NCBI RefSeq assembly: GCF_013004105.1 | Contig: NZ_CP053085.1 | Location: forward strand, 3,596,001-3,660,000 | Source of the DNA: Gemmatimonas groenlandica | Lineage (GTDB): Bacteria; Gemmatimonadota; Gemmatimonadetes; Gemmatimonadales; Gemmatimonadaceae | Reading direction: 5' to 3' | Length of the DNA stretch: 64,000 nucleotides | In this document: piece after piece, positions 18,461-29,795 of the stretch | How the letters are laid out: every line of letters starts with the position of its first letter | How positions within the stretch are numbered: position 1 is the stretch's first letter | The notes under the pieces: generated by a model | Seen by the model: only the letters and a program-made list of their open reading frames with translations | Told to the model about the DNA's origin: nothing | Database searches by the model: none | Position numbers and translations under genes: made by a program

Positions 18461-19723
18461 ATGACACCTCGTCGTCACACGCATCGCGTACCCGTCTCGT
18501 GCATCCCCGCCGCCGTACGCGTGGCGCGGTTGCTCACACTCTTGCTCGCCCTGTCCGCCTGCGACGCGGCCGCCGTGAACAATCCATACGCCGGGCGCGC
18601 GGTGCCGACGCCGGTGAGCGTGAGTGGCGCGCGGCAGTACGCGCGGGTGTCGGCTGGCTTCTTCCACAGCTGTGCGGTCACCACGAATGGCGAAGGCTGG
18701 TGCTGGGGAAGCAACGAGTATTTGCAGCTCGGCGCCGCCAGCACGCCGCCACGGTGTGAGTCGTTTTCTTGCAGCCGGACTCCGCTACGGGTCGCCGGTG
18801 CGCTGGCGTGGTCGGATATTGCGGCGGGAGTGACCTCCACCTGTGCGCTCACCACCAACGGGCGGGCCTATTGCTGGGGTGGCGGGTATCCCGGCGTGCG
18901 TACGCTGCTCGGCGACAGCACAACCGTATCGAGCCAGACACCGGTGCGCGTGCAAACCGATTCCACGTTCATCGCCATCACTGTCGGCGGTTCGCATAGC
19001 TGCGCGCTCACCGCCGGCGGCACGGCGATGTGCTGGGGCGAGAATCAGTTCGGACAGTTGGGTGATGGCACGGCCACATCGAGCACCACGCCGGTAGTGG
19101 TGGGAAGCGCCGTACGCTTCGCGTCGATCAGCGCTTCGCTGAGCACGACCTGTGCGGTGGCCGTTGGCGGCGTCGGCTACTGCTGGGGATCGAACCGGTG
19201 GGGACAGATCGGTGTGGGTGAGGTGCCGTACAATTCGTTCGGTTTGTCCGAGCGTCGTCCGCGGGAAATCAGCGGCGACCGGCGGTGGACCCAACTGGCG
19301 ACTGGCCACGAACACACCTGTGGGATCACCACCGACGGCGCGGCACTGTGCTGGGGCCTCAACGAGAACGCCGGACAGCTTGGCGACGGCACCACGGTCT
19401 CGCATCGCGGCGTGCCCACGCCGGTATCGGGCGGTCGCACCTACGACGGCATCACCGCCGGTGCCGCGGCCGCGTGCGCGCATACGCCGGCCAACGAGCT
19501 GTATTGCTGGGGGAGTAACTACTTCGGCGGCCTCGGCAACGGGCAGACACAGTCGGTGGGCGTGAACCGTCCGGTAAAGAACATCGGCGGCGCCTTCCGC
19601 GGGCCCGACGCGTCGCGGAACCACAGCATGGGCCTGGGCAGCAGCCATGGCTGTGCCATCAAGACCGACGGTTCGGTGAGCTGCTGGGGCGATGCGTTTT
19701 ACGGACAAACCGGCGATCGCTAG
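18461..19723 (+). CDS. RCC1-like seven-bladed propeller lipoprotein
   Basis: The 420-residue product has a lipobox (TLLLALSACD, cysteine around residue 34). Seven RCC1-type units of about 50 residues follow. Each unit carries a paired cysteine motif of the form C-x9-C-W-G: SCAVTTNGEGWCWG, TCALTTNGRAYCWG, SCALTAGGTAMCWG, TCAVAVGGVGYCWG, TCGITTDGAALCWG, ACAHTPANELYCWG and GCAIKTDGSVSCWG. Seven units would close a propeller, and the cysteine pairs look like one disulfide per blade, which fits an extracytoplasmic setting. Interaction scaffolding is the usual role of RCC1 folds. The partner is unknown. Confidence 0.88.
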   Translation: MTPRRHTHRVPVSCIPAAVRVARLLTLLLALSACDAAAVNNPYAGRAVPTPVSVSGARQYARVSAGFFHSCAVTTNGEGWCWGSNEYLQLGAASTPPRCESFSCSRTPLRVAGALAWSDIAAGVTSTCALTTNGRAYCWGGGYPGVRTLLGDSTTVSSQTPVRVQTDSTFIAITVGGSHSCALTAGGTAMCWGENQFGQLGDGTATSSTTPVVVGSAVRFASISASLSTTCAVAVGGVGYCWGSNRWGQIGVGEVPYNSFGLSERRPREISGDRRWTQLATGHEHTCGITTDGAALCWGLNENAGQLGDGTTVSHRGVPTPVSGGRTYDGITAGAAAACAHTPANELYCWGSNYFGGLGNGQTQSVGVNRPVKNIGGAFRGPDASRNHSMGLGSSHGCAIKTDGSVSCWGDAFYGQTGDR

Positions 19724-19777
19724 TATACGCGGGGAAGCCACAAGCTTTTCACGCTCACCCTTTGGCCGGATCCGCCC

Positions 19778-20098
19778 ATGCGTCTGCTCCGCACGTTCTG
19801 CCTCGCTCTCGCTTTCGCCACCCCGGTGGCGGTTCACGCGCAGGCGGCGAAGCCATCGGCCAAGCCGGCCGCCGTGGCTGTACCGAAGGCCGCTGCCGTG
19901 GCCGCCGCGTCTGGCCTGATCGACATCAACAGCGCCAGCGCCGATGTGCTCAAGGGCATTCCCGGCATCGGTGACGCCTACGCTGCCAAGATCATCGGCG
20001 GCCGTCCGTACAAGGCGAAGAACGATCTCGTGTCGAAGAAGATCCTCTCGGCGGTGCTGTACGCGAAGATCAAGGACCGCATCATCGCGAAGCAGTAG
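19778..20098 (+). CDS. Exported helix-hairpin-helix (ComEA-like) protein
   Basis: The product has 106 residues. A signal peptide ([20 protein letters not shown]) is followed by an Ala/Pro/Lys-rich linker and a C-terminal HhH domain ([27 protein letters not shown]) that matches the ComEA DNA-binding hairpin. It could bind double-stranded DNA in the periplasm during uptake. No other competence gene lies in the window, so this role is inferred from the family. A small basic reading frame starts three bases after its stop. Confidence 0.85.
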   Translation: MRLLRTFCLALAFATPVAVHAQAAKPSAKPAAVAVPKAAAVAAASGLIDINSASADVLKGIPGIGDAYAAKIIGGRPYKAKNDLVSKKILSAVLYAKIKDRIIAKQ

Positions 20099-20101
20099 GC
20101 G

Positions 20102-20281
20102 ATGAAAGGCGGCAAAGGCGGCCAGGGTCGCAAGCGTCTCCCGGCCAAGCCGGTCACGAAGGAAAAACCGCGTGAAGGCCCGAAGCGCGGCGCGCCGAAA
20201 CGCGACTGGGGGGCAGTGGATCGTGAAGATCCCCTGCCCCCCACGACCCCCAAACCCGCGCGCGGCTCTACTTCTTCCTGA
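20102..20281 (+). CDS. Possible small basic protein, 59 residues
   Basis: An ATG three bases after the ComEA-like stop opens a 59-codon frame beginning MKGGKGGQGRKRLPAK. It is lysine/arginine/glycine/proline-rich, and its codon third positions are mostly G or C like its neighbours. It would be co-transcribed with the HhH gene and overlaps the converging DUF1080 gene end by 14 bases. No ribosome binding site is evident, and a strong hairpin lies inside it, so it could be an accidental frame. Basic character suggests nucleic-acid binding if real. Confidence 0.4.
   Translation: MKGGKGGQGRKRLPAKPVTKEKPREGPKRGAPKRDWGAVDREDPLPPTTPKPARGSTSS
20208..20242. terminator. Strong G/C-rich hairpin between converging genes
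   Basis: GGGGGGCAGTGGATC pairs with GATCCCCTGCCCCCC (one bulged base) around a GTGAA loop, at the 3' ends of two converging genes. No U-tract follows on either strand, so a classical rho-independent terminator is not proven. A transcript-ending or RNA-stabilising hairpin fits the position. Confidence 0.5.
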
Positions 20282-21845
20282 GACGTCGCAGTTCGACTTC
20301 AGCGGCCATGAAGGCGAAACCGGGCCATCCACCGCCCTGCATGGCCCGCTCGAAGGAGCCACGTGCGCGGACGGTATCGCCCTTCACGAGATACCACGTG
20401 CCGAGGCCGTAGCTGAGCGTCGCGATCTGCACGTCGGCGGTATCGGCCGGTGTGAAGAGTTGGTCTGGGGAGACGGCGCCGCGATACAATCTGAGTCGCG
20501 ACGCGTACGCGTACCCCGGCGGCGCGGCGAGTGAGTCGGGCTTCCGCGCGAGCATGGCGGTGGCTTCGGCGGCGCGACCGGCGCGCGAAAGCGAGAGCCA
20601 CAACCAGTCGGTGCTACCGGTCAGCTCACCACCATCGGGCGCGCGCGGCTGCGCTTTCGCGAACAGTGAGGCGGCCTGCGCGAAGTTGCCTTGCAGATAG
20701 CGCAACACGCCGAGGTGGAACAGAATGCCGTAGTTGGTGCTGTCGAGTGCGTAGCCGACGGTGAGATCGGCATCGGCCTTGGCGAACTCGCGTACCGACA
20801 GGAAGCGATGTCCGCGCCACCGCAACAGCATCGCCCGATCGCGCTTCGATTGCGCCGTGCCGTCGTTGGGAACGGCGGCCAGTCCGCGGGTGAACGTCAC
20901 GATGGCTTCGCGGAACTGTCGCACATTCGACTGCGCCACACCGAGCGTGATGTAGCGCGGCAGATGTGTGCGATCGCTCTCGAGCTGTTCCTTCGCGTCT
21001 GCCACCTCACGCGTCGTCGCCATCGAGCGATACACCTCGCCTTCGGGCGAACGATACTGCACCGACTCGCCCGGTAACGCTTCGAGCGAGCGATACCACA
21101 CGTTGCGAAAGCGCACGGGATGCTCATGATCCTGCAGCGAAATCGGCAACCGGTCGGGATGCGCCTCGTACGGCGGACGCGAGCCGTTGGCGGTGGGCCC
21201 GATGAGTTCACGATGATCCTGCACCAGCACACCATTGTGCAGCACGGAGATCATCGCCGGCGAGAGCAACTTGTTGGCGGCCGAGAAGCGCGGACGACGA
21301 TACGTGATGTCGTAGCTCTGCCACTCACCGGGCGCGCGACTGGCGTTCACCAGCGGCGGATACTGCCCGTACAGCGACGCCGCTTGACCGTCGGCGTACG
21401 TGGGATTGCGATACGAATCCAGCACCTGCACTTCGTAGCGGCCGCCGCCGAAGAACACGCCGCTGTTGCCGCGATCCTGATCGCTGCCGCGCGCCGGTGT
21501 GGGCGACATCCACTCGATGTGCAGCTGCACGTCACCGACCGAATCACGCGACATAATCCCACCCGTGCCGGGCGCCACTTCGAACGCGCCGTCCGCAATG
21601 CGCCACTTGGCCGGGCTGCCGTCGCTCTGCGTCCAGCGCGCGAGCGACGTGCCGCTGAACAGCACAATGGCATCGGATGGCGGCGGTGTGAACGGACCAG
21701 CGCCCGGTGTCACGACCTTGGGGGTGGGGCGCGCGCGCGAATGCTGCGGCCACCCGCCGAGGGGAGCTTGCTGCGCCGAGAGTGCCGTCGATGGTGACGT
21801 CGAAACCGACGCCAGCGCGAGGCTGAACAGGAGAATGAGTCGCAT
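20268..21845 (-). CDS. Secreted DUF1080 (3-keto-disaccharide hydrolase-like) protein with TPR region
   Basis: The 525-residue protein has a signal peptide (LILLFSLALASVSTSPSTALSAQ). A DUF1080/laminin-G-like jelly roll follows (about 50-265): IVLFSGTSLARWTQSDGSPAKW, FEVAPGTGGIMSRDSVGDVQLHIEW-type strands, GNSGVFFGGGRYEVQVLDS and PVRFRNVWYRSL. The C-terminal half (about 300-525) is helical, with tetratricopeptide-like units (AIVTFTRGLAAVPND, ADADLTVGYALDSTN, RARGSFERAMQGG). DUF1080 members cleave 3-keto-glycosides in the periplasm. Fusion to a helical repeat may add protein binding. It is followed by a DUF808 gene upstream on the same strand, 33 bases away. Confidence 0.85.
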   Translation of the reverse strand: MRLILLFSLALASVSTSPSTALSAQQAPLGGWPQHSRARPTPKVVTPGAGPFTPPPSDAIVLFSGTSLARWTQSDGSPAKWRIADGAFEVAPGTGGIMSRDSVGDVQLHIEWMSPTPARGSDQDRGNSGVFFGGGRYEVQVLDSYRNPTYADGQAASLYGQYPPLVNASRAPGEWQSYDITYRRPRFSAANKLLSPAMISVLHNGVLVQDHRELIGPTANGSRPPYEAHPDRLPISLQDHEHPVRFRNVWYRSLEALPGESVQYRSPEGEVYRSMATTREVADAKEQLESDRTHLPRYITLGVAQSNVRQFREAIVTFTRGLAAVPNDGTAQSKRDRAMLLRWRGHRFLSVREFAKADADLTVGYALDSTNYGILFHLGVLRYLQGNFAQAASLFAKAQPRAPDGGELTGSTDWLWLSLSRAGRAAEATAMLARKPDSLAAPPGYAYASRLRLYRGAVSPDQLFTPADTADVQIATLSYGLGTWYLVKGDTVRARGSFERAMQGGGWPGFAFMAAEVELRRLRKK

Positions 21846-21878
21846 GCGGTGGAACGTGCAACCGCCCGCGCTTCAGCG

Positions 21879-22796
21879 CTACTTCCCCTTGCCGACCACC
21901 TTCTTGGCCACTGTGAACAGCATCACGGCAATCGCACCGGAGACGAGACCGACCAGGGCATCGATAGCGGTGGTGGCGACAAACGCGAGGACGGCGCTGC
22001 GCTCAGTGAGCGAGTGGCCGATGCCTTCCACGACGTGCTCGATGAACGGCACGCCGTGGGCGATGATGCTGCCACCGACCGTGAACATCGCGGCCGTGCC
22101 AAGCACCGAGAGGCTCTTCATGAGCAACGGCGCGGCGCGCAGGATAAACGCACCCAGCGCGCGGGCGGTCGCGTCCTGCTTGCGGTGCAGGGCGAGCCCG
22201 AGGTCGTCGAGCTTCACGATGCCGGCCACCAAGCCGTACACGAGTACGGTGGCACCGATCGCGACGGCACTGAGCGCGACCACCTGCTGCACGAGCGGCG
22301 CCGTGGCCATGGTGCCCAGCGTGATTACCACGATCTCGGCCGACAGCACGAAATCGGTGCGCACCGCGCCCTTCACCTTGCCCTTCTCGAAGGCCACCAG
22401 ATCCACCGACGGGTCGGCGACGGCCTTGAGCAGTTCACCCGGCTTCAGCTCATCGTCGTGGTGCAGATACTTGTGCGCGAGCTTCTCGACGCCTTCGAAG
22501 CAGAGGAACAAGCCGCCGATCATCATCAGCGGCATGATGGCGACCGGCACGAACGCACTGATCAGCAGCGCCGCCGGCACCAGAATGAGCTTATTGACGA
22601 ACGATCCCTTGGCTACGGCCCACACGACCGGCAGCTCACGGTCGACACTCACTCCTGACACCTGCTCCGCATTCAGCGCGAGGTCGTCACCCATGACCCC
22701 GGTCGTCTTCGTCGCCGCCACTTTGGTGAGCACCGCGACGTCATCGAGCAGCGTCGAGATGTCATCGATCAGAGCGAGCAGACTGGAAGCAGCCAT
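21879..22796 (-). CDS. DUF808 (YedI-like) inner-membrane protein
   Basis: The 305-residue protein opens with the family signature MAASSLLALIDDISTLLDDVA. TKTTGVMGDDLALNAEQVSG follows, and then several membrane segments (LILVPAALLISAFVPVAIMPLMMIGGLFL, EIVVITLGTMATAPLVQQVVALSAVAIG, FVATTAIDALVGLVSGAIAVMLFTV). This matches the widely conserved DUF808/YedI family in length and order. The function of the family is not established. The gene diverges from the alpha/beta hydrolase gene across repeat B2. Confidence 0.92.
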   Translation of the reverse strand: MAASSLLALIDDISTLLDDVAVLTKVAATKTTGVMGDDLALNAEQVSGVSVDRELPVVWAVAKGSFVNKLILVPAALLISAFVPVAIMPLMMIGGLFLCFEGVEKLAHKYLHHDDELKPGELLKAVADPSVDLVAFEKGKVKGAVRTDFVLSAEIVVITLGTMATAPLVQQVVALSAVAIGATVLVYGLVAGIVKLDDLGLALHRKQDATARALGAFILRAAPLLMKSLSVLGTAAMFTVGGSIIAHGVPFIEHVVEGIGHSLTERSAVLAFVATTAIDALVGLVSGAIAVMLFTVAKKVVGKGK

Positions 22797-22861
22797 TGGT
22801 CCGGATTTGGAGGGGCGGGGTGTGGTGCGCTGTCAGGAATTTGACTGACAGGCACATGGTG

Positions 22862-23060
22862 TGCCAGACGGGAACGGCAACGGCTGAACGGCAACGGCTG
22901 AACGGCAGCTGCAACAGCCGGAACACGGAGACCACCGATCACACCGAAAGAACCACAGATAAGCCAAAAGCGCCGTTCGCTTATCTGTGTTGATTCCGTG
23001 AAGATCCGTGGTCTCCGTGTTCTGGCTGTTGCTGTTGCAGTTGCCGTCGCTGTTGTCGCC
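22862..23060. repeat. Intergenic long inverted repeat, family B, copy 2
   Basis: The left arm contains GAACGGCAACGGCTGAACGG and CCGGAACACGGAGACCACCG. The right arm contains CCGTGTTCTGGCTGTTGCTG and GTTGCAGTTGCCGTC. The centre forms ACAGATAAGC paired with GCTTATCTGT. It lies in the divergent region between the DUF808 gene and the alpha/beta hydrolase. Bases 23061-23204, the rest of that gap, hold nothing I recognise. Confidence 0.85.
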
Positions 23061-23204
23061 ATTCGGTGGACATCGGCCACAGGGACAGCCAATGTATGCA
23101 CAGCACGGCAGGCGCGAGAGCGAGGCCGGTGATGATCGTGTCCACGAACACCACCGACACTGAGGCCCACAGCAACCGAGCCGTACCACGCGAGGTCGCA
23201 GCTC

Positions 23205-23978
23205 TTGAGCGATACGCAGAGCATTCATCCCGCCTCGCACCACCCTGAACAGTGCCACGTTCAGGGCGAAGGGCCACCGTTGATCTATATCGCCGGCCTC
23301 GACGGGACAGGTCTGCTCTTCTACCGACAAGCGCGCCTGCTGGCGCACCGGTTCCGCGTGATCACCTTCCGGCTGCGCGATGATGCGCTCAGCATGGACG
23401 CGCTCGTGTCCGAGGTTGTCCGCCACCTGAACGACGCCGTGCCCGACGGGACGCCGGCCATCGTGGTCGGCGAATCGTTCGGTGGCGCACTGGCGATGAG
23501 CTTCGCGCTGGCACATCCGGACCGCATCCGCGCCCTGGTGATCCTGAACTCCTTCTCACGCATCACACCCAAACTCAAACTGTACGCGGCCATCACCGCC
23601 GCGAGCCTCGTGCCGTGGAGCACCATGCGCATCGCTCGGCGCCTCACGGCGTCGCGCCTGCACTCGTCGCACACACACCGCGACGAGATCAGCCGCTTTC
23701 TCCTGCTCACTCGCGCCACCACGCGACACGGCTACATCAACCGGCTGCGCATCCTCACCCACTACGACCTGCGTCGCCATCTGAAAGAGATTCGCGTGCC
23801 CACTCTGTTTCTCGCCGCCGACGAGGACCACCTCATTCCATCAGTCGAGCAAGCGACCTACATGTCGGCGCGTGTCCCCAACGCTGCCATGCGTGTGCTG
23901 CACGGTCACGGACACGGCTGCTTCCTGGCGCCTGATCTCGATCTTGACGAGATCCTGAAGGAGTGGGGTAACCGCTAA
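23205..23978 (+). CDS. Alpha/beta-fold hydrolase
   Basis: The 257-residue protein is read from a TTG at 23205, because no ATG or GTG occurs between it and the in-frame stop upstream. Core elements are the oxyanion region IAGLDGTGL, the nucleophile elbow GESFGG, the acid region FLAADEDHLIP and the catalytic histidine in HGHGHGCFLAPD. The helical cap lies between residues about 120 and 195. The substrate is unknown; esterase or lyase roles are equally possible. It ends against repeat B3. Confidence 0.85.
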   Translation: MSDTQSIHPASHHPEQCHVQGEGPPLIYIAGLDGTGLLFYRQARLLAHRFRVITFRLRDDALSMDALVSEVVRHLNDAVPDGTPAIVVGESFGGALAMSFALAHPDRIRALVILNSFSRITPKLKLYAAITAASLVPWSTMRIARRLTASRLHSSHTHRDEISRFLLLTRATTRHGYINRLRILTHYDLRRHLKEIRVPTLFLAADEDHLIPSVEQATYMSARVPNAAMRVLHGHGHGCFLAPDLDLDEILKEWGNR

Positions 23979-23980
23979 CA

Positions 23981-24160
23981 GCAACGGCAACGGCAACGGC
24001 AACGGCCAGAACACGGAGATCACGGAGGCTACTGAAACAACACAGATAAGCAAAAAGCGGCTTTTGCTTATCTGTGTTGTTACGGTCAGATCGGTGATCT
24101 CCGTGTTCTGGCTGTTGCCGTTTTTGCTGTAGCTGTTGCCGTTCTTGCCGGAGCCGTTGC
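23981..24160. repeat. Intergenic long inverted repeat, family B, copy 3
   Basis: The left arm has four CAACGG units, then CCAGAACACGGAGATCACGG and ACACAGATAAGCAAAA. The right arm mirrors them as TTTTGCTTATCTGTGTTG, GATCTCCGTGTTCTGG and CTGTTGCCG. The core hairpin is nearly perfect here. It fills the gap between converging genes (stops at 23978 and 24177). Confidence 0.88.
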
Positions 24161-24176
24161 CGTCGCCCTCACGCCA

Positions 24177-25082
24177 TCAGGCCACGTCCATCCCCGTGCC
24201 CGCGGTATTGATCTCCGTCCATTCCTGTGCATCGAGGCGAACAGAAAGCGCCGCGACTGCTTCGCGCATCGCCTCCAACCGTCCGGAGCCGGCCACGGGA
24301 ATCGGGCGACTCGGATGACGCAGGAGCCACGCGAAGGCGATCGTGGCCGCGCTCACACCGTGCGTCGCCGCGATCTGCTGCAGCATGCCGCGCACGCGGC
24401 GGGCGGCGACGTCTTCGCTGGTGAACAGCTTGCCGCCGGCCAGTGGTGACCAGATCATGGGGCGGATGCGCCGGCGCTGGCAGTGATCGAGCGTGCCGTC
24501 GGTGAGCGGCGCGCGATGCAGTGGATGCAACTCGATCTGGTTCGTCACCAACGGCGTACGACTTTGTAGCAAATCGAACTGCGCCGGGGTGAAGTTCGAG
24601 ACGCCGAAATAGCGCACCTTGCCCGACGCGCGCAGTTCGTCGAACGCGCGGGCCACTTCGTCGGCGTCCATCAGCGGGTCGGGGCGATGCAACAGCAGCA
24701 CGTCCAGATAGTCCGTACCCAGCAGGCGGAGTGATTCCTCGGCGCTGGCAATGATGTGCAACGCCGAGCTGTCGTAGTGCTTGATCCGGTGCGCCGGGCG
24801 GGCGGGATGACGTAGCCGAATGCCACACTTGCTCACCAGCTGCATGCGCTCCCGCACGCTCGGCGACAGCGCCAACGCCTCGCCGAACAGTTCCTCGACC
24901 CGATAGCCGCCGTAGATGTCGGCGTGATCGAAGCTGGTGACACCGAGATCGAGACAGCCCTCGATCCACGTCAGACGCTCCGCCGCGCTCCACGTCCAAT
25001 CCGCCAGGCGCCACACGCCGGCCACGATCGGCGACAATGCGTACTGACCAGGCGACGCCGAAGCGTGCATACTTTCCGTCAT
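24177..25082 (-). CDS. Aldo/keto reductase (YdhF-like)
   Basis: ATG 25082 gives 301 residues; the longer open frame upstream reads antisense through the kinase gene. The AKR tetrad is present: Asp in FDHADIYGG with its tyrosine, Lys in QLVSKCGIR and His in VLLLHRPDPLMD. The barrel continues with KVRYFGVSNFTPAQFDLL, QIELHPLHR, WSPLAGGKLF and IPVAGSGRLEAMREAV near the NADPH-binding end. The closest pattern is the YdhF group of oxidoreductases. It would reduce carbonyls with NADPH in the cytosol. It is divergent from the hybrid kinase with 81 bases between starts. Confidence 0.93.
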   Translation of the reverse strand: MTESMHASASPGQYALSPIVAGVWRLADWTWSAAERLTWIEGCLDLGVTSFDHADIYGGYRVEELFGEALALSPSVRERMQLVSKCGIRLRHPARPAHRIKHYDSSALHIIASAEESLRLLGTDYLDVLLLHRPDPLMDADEVARAFDELRASGKVRYFGVSNFTPAQFDLLQSRTPLVTNQIELHPLHRAPLTDGTLDHCQRRRIRPMIWSPLAGGKLFTSEDVAARRVRGMLQQIAATHGVSAATIAFAWLLRHPSRPIPVAGSGRLEAMREAVAALSVRLDAQEWTEINTAGTGMDVA

Positions 25083-25163
25083 AGTTATACGGTTATCGTT
25101 CAGTTGGCCTGAGCTCCGGACGTACGGAGGTCGGCTCCTGCCTGTCTTCAGCTGGTTGCTGCC

Positions 25164-27476
<2,313 letters not shown>

Positions 27477-27486
27477 CCGGCGTTCG

Positions 27487-27852
27487 CTACTCGTCTTCGC
27501 CGCGGTAGACGCACCCCGACGTGCACGTTTCCCGCACGACGATCTGACTGAGTCCCGGGAGCGCCGGCGCGAGACGACGCCAGATCCACCGGGCGATGAC
27601 TTCGCTGGTCGGATTCTCGAGCCCGGCAATGTCATTCAGGTAGTAGTGATCGAGCTCCTCGATGATCGGCTTGACCGACGCTTTCAGGTCGGCGAAGTCC
27701 ATGACCCATCCCTCGTGGGCCGAGAGCGGCCCCCGCACGTGGACGGTCACTTCGAACGAGTGCCCATGCAGCCGCGCGCATTTGTGCCCCGGTGGCACAT
27801 TCGGCAACCGATGCGCGGCTTCGAACGTGAACTGCTTGTAGATCTCCATCAT
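27487..27852 (-). CDS. queD: 6-carboxy-5,6,7,8-tetrahydropterin synthase (QueD-like)
   Basis: The 121-residue length and all landmarks fit the PTPS/QueD family. Zinc histidines are in FEAAHRLP and LHGHS, the catalytic cysteine is in [13 protein letters not shown], and [10 protein letters not shown] and the C-terminal [12 protein letters not shown] substrate-binding region are present. The family makes CPH4 from dihydroneopterin triphosphate on the way to preQ0 and queuosine. No other queuosine gene is in the window. It converges with the hybrid kinase gene, 10 bases apart. Confidence 0.88.
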   Translation of the reverse strand: MMEIYKQFTFEAAHRLPNVPPGHKCARLHGHSFEVTVHVRGPLSAHEGWVMDFADLKASVKPIIEELDHYYLNDIAGLENPTSEVIARWIWRRLAPALPGLSQIVVRETCTSGCVYRGEDE

Positions 27853-27922
27853 CGCCTCGGCTGCCGGATCGTGTGTCCGAATGAGTGTTCGAACTTAGCG
27901 AAGTCGGCTGTCGAAGTCGCCG

Positions 27923-28696
27923 TCATTGCGGCACCGCCCGCGGACGCGCGGGATTGCGATCGAGCGCCGTACGCGCGGCTCGCTGCAGTGCACGCACGTC
28001 GTTCGGGGCGATGGCCGAGCCCGGAATCGTGGCCGGTAGCAGCTCGACTCGAATGCCGGTGAGTCGTTCCAGCAGCACGATCGCGGCGAGGTAGGTGCCG
28101 GCAGTGGTCGGATGCAGTCCGTCGGCCGCATAGAGCGCGTTGAGATTGCCGTAGGCCACCCACGCATCACCGGCCGGCGCGAAGAGGCCGTCGATGGCGA
28201 AGGCGGCGTTCGTGTACGATTCACGGACGGCAGGAAAATCGAACGTCCGGTCGACCGTCGGCCACACCATGTACATCACCGGCGTGGCACCGGCAGCCCG
28301 GATTTTGGAATCGAATTGCAGGCTCCAGGTGCGCAGGTTGCTCTGGCTGGCCGCGAGCGCCGACGACCCCTGCTGCATCACCACGTACTCCCACCGGTTC
28401 TTCGCCAACGACGACAGCGCCGTACCCTCGGCCCAGTGGTCCTCGAGCGCGAAGTCGGCAAAGGCCACGCCTGCCGCCCGCACGTCGGTGCGTCCGGCCT
28501 GCTGCGCGACCGCCGCGAACATGCCCGGGAGGTCATTCGTGTACGTCAGCGAGTTGCCGATGAAGAGCACTCGCACCGTGCCCTCAGGGAAGCCGGGGGC
28601 CGTGGGCGCGCTCTTGCAGCCGGCCAGCATCGACGGCACGAATATGGTTGCCAGCATCGTGATCGACGCCAGCGCGGTCGAGAGGAATCGAGGCAT
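27923..28696 (-). CDS. SGNH-hydrolase lipoprotein
   Basis: The 257-residue product has a lipobox (SMLAGCKS; the cysteine is the lipidation site). The nucleophile block is VLFIGNSLTYTNDLPGM, and the late catalytic block is ADGLHPTTAGTYLAA (Asp-x-x-His). EYVVMQQGSSAL and MYMVWPTVDRTFDFP fill the middle. This is the DUF4886-like/GDSL branch often tied to carbohydrate esters. It likely acts in the periplasm on the inner or outer membrane. It diverges from the beta-lactamase-fold gene. Confidence 0.85.
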   Translation of the reverse strand: MPRFLSTALASITMLATIFVPSMLAGCKSAPTAPGFPEGTVRVLFIGNSLTYTNDLPGMFAAVAQQAGRTDVRAAGVAFADFALEDHWAEGTALSSLAKNRWEYVVMQQGSSALAASQSNLRTWSLQFDSKIRAAGATPVMYMVWPTVDRTFDFPAVRESYTNAAFAIDGLFAPAGDAWVAYGNLNALYAADGLHPTTAGTYLAAIVLLERLTGIRVELLPATIPGSAIAPNDVRALQRAARTALDRNPARPRAVPQ

Positions 28697-28786
28697 ATGA
28701 TGATCGTAGCACGCTCCCCCCGCGAAGCAACCAGGCGCACATTAAGGGCGTCGCCCTTCCCGTTCGCTCTGCCGGAGTCTGCCGCT

Positions 28787-29692
28787 ATGTCCGTTCGTCC
28801 CACCCGCGTCGTGCGCGGCGTCCTCGCACTGTGCTGCACGCTGTCACTGCTCACCGCCCGCCGCGACCTCGGTGCCCAGAGCACAAAGTCAGCCGTGCTC
28901 CGCCGCACGCTCGACAGTCTGTCGGCGGCGCATCGCGGCGTGGTCGGCTACAGCATCACCAACCTCGAGTCCGGAGAGCATCTCGAACAACGAGGCAACG
29001 AGACGTTCTCCACGGCCTCGCTGATCAAGGTGCCGATTCTCGTCACGCTGTTCGACTTGGCGGAGAAGAAGCAGCTCACGCTCGACGATCCAATCGTGCT
29101 CACCGACATCGACAAAGTCGGCGGCGCCGGCCAGCTGCAGTATCTGCGCACGCCACTCACGCTGCGGCTCTGGGACGTGGCCTATCTCATGAGCACGCTG
29201 AGCGACAATACCGCCACGAATCTGTTGCTCGACCGTATCAAGATCCGGCGCGTCTGGCAGAAGATGGAGGCGCTGGGGCTCGCGCACACGAAAGTGCACA
29301 GCGGCTCGATGACGCGCATTGCGAGCGTCGCGCCCGACAGCTCGGCCAAATACGGGCTGGGGGTGACCACGCCGAATGAGATGGCGCAGCTATTCACGCT
29401 GTTGGCGCAGGGGAAGGCGGTGAGCCCGTTCGCCGACTCGACCATGTTGGGCATGCTGGCCAACAATCAGGACGACTCGAAGCTGGCGCGGTTTACGTAT
29501 GGCACGCAGCTGGCGCACAAGAGCGGCGACGTGGATGCGTCACGCACCGACTGCGGCGTGTTCTCGTTGCCGGCGCGCGTGGTGGCCTGCGTGCTCACCA
29601 AAGAGAACACTGACACGCGCTATTGGGTGGACGCCGAAGGCAACGCGGTGATCGGTCGGATCGGTGAAGCGATCGTGAAGGCGTGGAAATGA
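28787..29692 (+). CDS. Exported class A beta-lactamase-fold serine hydrolase
   Basis: ATG 28787 gives 301 residues; the longer frame only reads antisense through the SGNH gene. A signal peptide (GVLALCCTLSLLTARRDLGAQ) is followed by the penicillin-binding fold: SxxK as SLIK (78-81), SDN (139-141) and KSG (245-247). Between SDN and TTPNEMAQLF there is no ExxLN omega-loop motif; the region reads SMTRIASVAPDSSAKYGLG. The general base Glu166 of true class A beta-lactamases is therefore not evident. It may be a peptidase or transpeptidase-like hydrolase, or a weak beta-lactamase. It is probably periplasmic. Confidence 0.87.
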   Translation: MSVRPTRVVRGVLALCCTLSLLTARRDLGAQSTKSAVLRRTLDSLSAAHRGVVGYSITNLESGEHLEQRGNETFSTASLIKVPILVTLFDLAEKKQLTLDDPIVLTDIDKVGGAGQLQYLRTPLTLRLWDVAYLMSTLSDNTATNLLLDRIKIRRVWQKMEALGLAHTKVHSGSMTRIASVAPDSSAKYGLGVTTPNEMAQLFTLLAQGKAVSPFADSTMLGMLANNQDDSKLARFTYGTQLAHKSGDVDASRTDCGVFSLPARVVACVLTKENTDTRYWVDAEGNAVIGRIGEAIVKAWK

Positions 29693-29795
29693 AGGTTGTG
29701 GGACCAAAGGTGTAGTGCTGGCTCGTGTCATGCTGCCAGTGCCTCCGTGGTCGTCACCTGGGCGACGCGCGCGTCCGACTTCGACGGAGGAGTTC

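Noticed and set aside
23985-24160. TTATCTGTGT in family B repeats as DnaA boxes
   Set aside because: DnaA boxes need TTATNCACA; the repeat word differs in the essential CAC and is explained by the palindrome.
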